Made by a program: the position numbers and the translations under genes. This document shows positions 58,976 through 64,000 of a DNA stretch of 64,000 nt, one piece after another; within the stretch, counting starts at the first letter, position 1; each line of letters starts with the position of its first letter. Source of the stretch: Henckelia pumila (Eukaryota; Streptophyta; Magnoliopsida; Lamiales; Gesneriaceae); the NCBI RefSeq assembly GCF_033568475.1, contig NC_133120.1, forward strand, positions 91,096,151 through 91,160,150. The letters run 5' to 3'. The notes under the pieces were generated by a model, which saw only the letters and a program-made list of their open reading frames with translations, was not told where the DNA came from and searched no databases.

Positions 58976-60339
58976 GATGTTTCAATGTTATGCTGCTTTG
59001 AACCGTTTCCCCGGATTTAATTTTGAGAAAAAGCGTGAAAAACTAAACTAGTGATGAAAAATTTTGAATCAGTGAAAATGTAAAATGGGGAAGAAAAGGA
59101 AGAGAAGAACCCAGATGTTGGGCAGAAAGAATTATGGATCGAAATTCACATCTTATCATCGTTCCATGAGTAAGGACAATTCACACAATTCGTACGGAAC
59201 AAAGCACAAGTGTGTGATGTGAATCACAGCAGAGAGTTCATACAAAATAATGAAGAAAATATTGTGAAAGTGCACTTGAACGAACCGAGAAGTCAATAAA
59301 AATATATTATTTGATTACAAAAATTGTTTAAAAAAACATTTAAAATTGGGTTTTTGAAGCTGCATCATATTTCAACATTTATCAAAATATTAAAACTGTG
59401 TGATTATTTTTTAAAAAAATATAAACACTTGAAAATTTTGGATTTATATCCTATCTTTTTTTATGCTACAACTTATGAGTCTAAATTCGCTCTTGTTCTC
59501 AAAAGATTTCATAGGCTTCACCTAAATGCTTCCTTAATGGTTTTAGGTAATATTTGCAATCTCTATATATAAGTGATTATGAATTATTTTCTTCACAAAT
59601 TTGTTAAAAAAAATTTCATAATTAGTTATTTTTAGAATTTACAAACATTACTTTAGCTTGGTCCACTTTCCGTAGAGCTAAATAAAATTATATTATTTGA
59701 TGACGAAAGAATTTTTACAGTTAAATCTCGAAGTAATTTCAAATCTTGTTGGCTATAAAAGTCAGCATATCACATAAAATAATTATTTGATTGTTGTCCG
59801 ATTTAAGTACTTGTTGGTTTCCCAAAAGGCAAAACTCTACTCATTTTACAAGTCAAGCATCTGATAAATGTTCATTTCCCAATCAACGATCAACATGAGA
59901 TACAAGTTGAATTATATTGGGCCTCTTTTATTCAAGCTATATATATACATATTGGGCCTCATTTTGATAATAATATTATTAAAATGGGCCTGACAAGTAT
60001 ACTAAAAAGCCCATTAATTTACTTAAGGGCTCCTCCACCTAACCCCATTTTCTTTGCTATCAGTTACAAGTTCCCTTTCCCTCTATTTTTTTTATTGTAA
60101 ATATTTTGCTGATTTTCTTTTTCTCGGTTTAATTTCCGGTGTTATTTTTTTTTCGGCTGATGTTTGAATTGTCTGCGTAGATTATTTTATTCAAAGAGTA
60201 GAGAGGAGATCGAATGAGAATCGAAGATAAGATAAATCTTATTTACGAAAAAAATAATGAAAAAAATAAAGAGTGAGAGCTGCACTTGGCTAGCTCATTA
60301 TGTTTTCCGTACACGAATCTGAAAAGGAAAGTGGCGAAT
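58976..60339. other. Intergenic DNA between ABC1K and the LTP gene
   Basis: It includes the ABC1K leader and promoter (to about 59280) and GGGCCTC/GGGCCTG motifs near 59930-60000. No gene is recognised. Confidence 0.5.
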
Positions 60340-62666
60340 TTAAGTAAAAGATTTAGTGAAGATTGAAAGTGCAACGACCAGGCTCAGATATGTGCCGACA
60401 TGGAAGCTCGCCACAGTAGCTGCGCTCTTTGGAGTTGGTGAACTCGCAGTTGAACCTGTAAACACAACCAGAATTCATTCGTTCAATTTTTTTTATAAAA
60501 GTTTTATGTTGTATCGAGATAGAAATGTTTTATTCTCAATGCATATTTTAGAAGATATTTGTGTGAACGTCTGAGCTCAAAATAAATAACGTGAAGAGTT
60601 TGAATCCAGATGTTTGTATGGTCGAAACATATAATAAACTTAAAATTAGTGGATAAGAAATTATCATACCATCAGAAGGAGTCAATGGAGATGATCCAGG
60701 CATTGGAGGAGCTGTAATTGCAACACAAAGATTCGATATGAATGATATATGACCACTCGTTTAACAAGGTTAATAATTTTAAAATTTGTGTCGACTCCTA
60801 AATCTTAACTTTAAATAATGGTCGAGGTAGAAGCAAAAATTTAAAACTATCATTGATTTCGTTGATACTAAAGCAAGCCAAAGTAAAAATAGCTTATATT
60901 TGCATGTGACAATTGTGTATAAGTTGAAATCAAAGACTAGAAATTACCATTAGTACACGTAGACAAATCAGCATTGGTTCCACAGTTTTTGGCAAGATTC
61001 GCAGCATCAGTTTTAGTGATATTAAGACTCTGCAGTATCGTAGGATCATTTAAAACCGTGCAAAGGCATGTCTTGTCATCAGTCACCAATTGTTTCAATG
61101 GCATACAACACGACGCCGGGGGCGAATCCGACTTCAGATAAGGCTGACACGGCACCAGCTTTTGCACACACGGTAGATCATCTCCTGGTTTTTAGAAAAA
61201 ACCCACAAAAAACTCATTAACACCAAAAATAATAACGTAAATAATGACTTGGATATTAACATCATATGGTGATTGAGTTTGGTTTCTAATTCTAAAACGA
61301 TGCGGGGAATAAAAATTCTAACTCGGATAAAAATTAAAACTTGGCTCTCCCATTAGCTCCAATACCAAAAATTAAAACTCGGATATACACTAATCCCAAC
61401 CTCATGCATGTAATAATATTATATTATATGTTTGATATTTATATCCCTTGAATACGTAAGATATGATATAAAATTAGTTTACATCAAACACATTATATTA
61501 TTATCATGATATAAGATAAGACATCACCTCCGATCCTTATACCCCTAACTTGCGAGCTTATCCCTCAAACCAAAGTTAAATATGCTTAATTTATTTTTAA
61601 ATTTTGTATAAAAATTTAAAACTATCATAGATTTAGATAGTCTTAACTCTTAAAGCCAGCCAAATATTGTTCAACATCGAGTTAAATTCGATGAGCTGGT
61701 GTCAAGTAAATTAGCTCGGGTTACTGACCATAGTTTGCACAAAGAACATAACGTGTAAGTTGAAATCAAAGACTAGAAATTACCATTATTACAGGTAGAC
61801 AAATCAGCATTGGATCCACAATTCTTGGCAAGATTCACGGCATCAGTTTTAGTGATATTAAGATTCTGAAGTATCGTGGGATCGTTCAAGACCTTGCAAA
61901 GACATGTCTTGTCATCTGTCACCAGCTGTTTCAATGGCACACAACACGACGCTGGAGGCGAACCCGACTTCAAATAAGGCTGACACGGTATCAGCTTCTG
62001 CACACACGGTGGATTATCTCCTGTACTCGACAAAAAATCCACAAAAACCCATGTAAAACACATAATATTATTTTCCTGATATAAATAAGACATCACCTCC
62101 GATCCTTATACCCCCAAACTTGCAAGCCTCAAACCAAAGTTAAATATGTTTAATTTATTTTTTAATTTTATACAAAAATTTAAAACTATCATTGATTTCT
62201 ACCGTTTTAAATCTTAAAGCCAGCCAAATATTGTTCAACATCGAGCTAAATTCGATGAGCTGGTCTCAAGTGAGTTATCTCAGGTTACTCACCATGGTTT
62301 GCACAAAAAACATTACGTGTATTATGAAATCAAAGACTAAAAATTACCATTATTGCAGGTAGACAAATCAGCATTGGACCCACAATTCTTGGCAAGATTC
62401 ACGGCATCAGTTTTAGTGATATTAAGATTATGCAGTATCGCGGGATCGTTCAACACCGTGCAAAGGCATGCCTTGTCATCCGCCACCAGCTGTTTCAACG
62501 GAACACAACACGACGCCGGGGGAGAATTCGACTTCAGATAAGGCTGACACGGCATCAACTTCTGCACACACGGTAAATTATCTCCTGATCCTTGACAAAA
62601 GCCCACAAAAACCCATGAGCATAGCACCAAAAAGAACAACGTAAATGACTTGGATGTTGCCATCAT
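60340..62666 (-). CDS. GPI-anchored non-specific lipid transfer protein (LTPG/YLS3-like)
   Basis: Minus-strand exons 62348-62666, 60670-60711 and 60340-60455 join in phase to about 158 residues. A signal peptide (MMATSKSFTLFFLVLCSWVF) precedes the eight-cysteine LTP domain: CVQKLMPC...SCC...CLC...C...C (about residues 33-104). A Pro/Ser-rich linker (APPMPGSSPLTPSD; STASSPTPKSAAT) and a hydrophobic tail (YLSLVVALSIF) follow, as in GPI-anchored LTPs. These bind lipids at the plasma membrane or wall, for example in cuticle export. The 3' exons exist only once, while two further first-exon copies (61784-62052, 60948-61266) lie in what would be intron 1; both look damaged at their 5' ends. The upstream in-frame ATG at 62738 is rejected because the signal peptide starts at 62666. 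Joining across 1.6 kb is inference from phase and copy quality. Confidence 0.78.
60948..61266 (-). pseudogene. Duplicated LTP first exon, proximal copy, frame lost
   Basis: It aligns with the functional first exon over its whole length and keeps the eight-cysteine core and splice donor (AATG/GTAATT). Between the signal peptide (MMLISKSLFTLLFLVL...) and the first cysteine, however, bases have been lost and the frame shifts near 61185-61195. It sits closest to the shared 3' exons, so before the damage it was probably the original first exon. A protein starting further in (MQKLVPC) would lack a signal peptide and one cysteine. Confidence 0.75.
61784..62052 (-). pseudogene. Duplicated LTP first exon, middle copy, signal peptide lost
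   Basis: The eight-cysteine core from WVFVDFLSSTGDN onward is open and close to the distal copy, and the splice donor is kept. The sequence upstream no longer matches the signal peptide region: the open frame starts with unrelated MMSYLYQENNIM. It is probably not secreted, so it is best seen as a decayed duplicate exon. Confidence 0.75.
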
Positions 62667-62742
62667 ATGTTGATCAAGTCTGGTTCTCAATTTCTTTTTT
62701 CTTGGTACTTTTTGGTGTGGGTTGATATGAGTATGCATGTGT

Positions 62743-62750
62743 TTATATAC
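62743..62750 (-). promoter_or_regulatory. TATA box of the LTP gene
   Basis: The minus strand reads GTATATAAAC about 80 bp upstream of the start codon at 62666. No equally good TATA precedes the two damaged exon copies. Confidence 0.6.
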
Positions 62751-63775
62751 ACATATAGCAGTGAAAAGGGCTGGGATTTTTCGGAAGAATGAGATTTGGA
62801 TTCCATATGACCAGCAACTACTTTTGAATGAGGCTATATATCTATTATCTATTTTATTCTATTATTTATCACTTATAATTTTTATCTTTCGTATTTTATG
62901 TTTTTCAGTTTAAAATAATTTAAAATCTCCATTTATTCTTAGATATAATATAAATTATTTTTTTTGTGAAAATACATATATTACTATATATCTAAATTAT
63001 TTATTTACGTGAAAATACATAAATAATCACTGGTCTAAATTATAGCCGCGTGTGATTAATATTATCAATTAGAGAACTCTCAGTTTCTTTTAATCAAAAA
63101 ATATATAAACCTTTTTTAGAAAATAGATATTAATAACTTGGGGATCGCACCAATATCCACGCAAGATATTCTCTAGTCTCTACAACTGATAGGCCGGGAA
63201 GAAGAAACAGAAAACGTAGGAATTTTTCCCACTTAAGAAGTCAAATGCTCGAGACTATGTGAAAGTGAAAGCTTGATCATCAGGGACAAAATTTTAAGTT
63301 AAGAGTAGGTTAGTTTTTTGGTTTCTGCTCTTATTTATACTAGTCGCGTCTGCACACGTGTTGCGTGTATGATTAAAATATGAATATTATTTATTACATA
63401 CATATTATATGTTTGTTTCAAACTAATTTAAATTTGAAAATAAAATGAGTTGCGTATGTGATTAAAATATGAATATTTTTTATTGTATATTAGTGCAAAA
63501 TGCTCATGCTTTGCATGTGTAAAATAAATGATTTTTTATGTAATTTTTTTTAAACCAAAAAATAGATTGAGAGTGAAGTTTATTGAGATAGTGGATAAGA
63601 AGGAATAATTATAAAATAAAGAATTTTGGTGTCCTCAAAGTTAGTTACTATAATAGGCTCAATTTTTATATAATATTATAGATATGTATTATATTTTTGT
63701 TTCGAATCAATTTAAATTTGAAAATAAAATGAAAGCACAAAAATAAAGATTATAATGGACAAATGGATTTATCAA
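62751..63775. other. LTP upstream region and AT-rich repeats
   Basis: No gene is recognised. A dispersed repeat related to 39790-40010 covers about 62855-63115. From about 63345 to 63720 a repeated motif, AAAATATGAATATT(TT)TTTATT and AATTTAAATTTGAAAATAAAATGA, occurs twice or more, suggesting old MITE/SINE-like DNA. Confidence 0.5.
62855..63115. repeat. Dispersed AT-rich repeat, copy 2
   Basis: Similar to 39790-40010 (TTTATCACTTATAATTTTTA ... CTAAATTATAGCCGCGTGTG ... CTCTCAGTTTCTTTTAATCA). Class unknown. Confidence 0.6.
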
Positions 63776-64000
63776 ATGTGATGGTAGCTTCAGATTCTCT
63801 TTTGGCAGTACAAGCAGTCACGATGCCATAATCTTAGTTATGTGGGTCTCTGTGCTACAGAAATTAATGTGCTCATGGCTGATATTGGAATTACATCAAT
63901 TTTTCATGTTAGGAGATCGGCTAATGAAGTGGCTCACTATTTATCTAAATTTGTTGTTTCCTCTCCTACACTTTTTTTTTGGGTGGTTGGAGATTTTTCT
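63776..64000 (+). pseudogene. RNase H-like remnant, probably of a LINE (runs off the edge)
   Basis: VASDSLLAVQAVT continues, after a one-base frame change near 63828, with YVGLCATEINVLMADIGITS, FHVRRSANEVAHYLSKF and FFWVVGDFS. The DSLLAVQ and RRSANEVAHYLSK motifs are those of the RVT_3/RNase H domain found at the end of many plant non-LTR retrotransposons and related host genes. It is a degraded fragment. Confidence 0.7.

Noticed and set aside
62338-62738. Longer LTP frame starting at 62738 and stopping at 62337
   Set aside because: The extra N-terminus is highly basic and precedes a perfect signal peptide start, and the TATA box overlaps it. The stop comes from reading past a good splice donor.

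Overview
This window is nuclear DNA from a flowering plant, most likely a eudicot. The host genes are intron-rich with AT-rich introns, and their products match plant-only families: an EDR1-type MAPKKK, GRAS, DUF4228/PADRE, organelle RanBP2 zinc-finger, chloroplast NDPK and GPI-anchored LTP. The space between genes is filled with Ty1/copia, Ty3/gypsy-like, TRIM, hAT and fold-back elements. Placement in the asterids/Lamiales is only my impression from gene and repeat style.

Layout. 1-10.5 kb (+): a 13-exon Raf-like MAPKKK of the EDR1/SIS8 group. One of its introns carries a patchwork insertion (LTR fragment plus plastid DNA) between two identical 83-bp repeats, and another intron uses a GC donor. 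11.6-12.6 kb (+): thaumatin-like protein. 12.9-14.0 kb: inverted and tandem complex of a small non-coding LTR element (TRIM). 14.8-17.4 kb (+): organelle-type RanBP2 zinc-finger protein. 18.3-18.9 kb (+): short ribosomal protein eL19 gene. 19.0-22.1 kb: hAT transposon with 8-bp target duplication and decayed transposase. 23.4-31.6 kb (+): broken copia element interrupted by a 2.1-kb solo LTR. 34.3-34.8 kb (+): intronless DUF4228 protein. 36.6-37.9 kb (-): class-V-aminotransferase-like protein that appears to lack the PLP lysine. 40.1-45.0 kb (-): copia element with identical LTRs and one long open frame, sitting just behind the stop codon of the chloroplast NDPK2 gene (45.1-47.3 kb, -). 48.3-49.8 kb (-): intronless GRAS regulator. 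51.9-59.0 kb (-): 12-exon ABC1/UbiB-type kinase with a second GC-AG intron and an hAT-type MITE. 60.3-62.7 kb (-): GPI-anchored lipid-transfer-protein gene whose first exon has been tandemly triplicated ahead of a single set of 3' exons. The right edge holds a degenerate RNase H-like (LINE-type) coding remnant.

The genes are not an operon-like set; they are independent plant genes. Themes recur all the same: defence/stress (EDR1-like kinase, thaumatin-like protein, DUF4228, LTP) and organelle function (zinc-finger protein, NDPK2, ABC1K). I reconstructed exon structures by hand from splice signals, reading-frame phase and family conservation. Every multi-exon model given here closes in frame. 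I found no convincing wholly new system. The most interesting host-gene features are the triplicated first exon of the LTP gene, the patchwork DSB-repair-like insertion, the two GC-AG introns, and the lysine-less aminotransferase-like protein.
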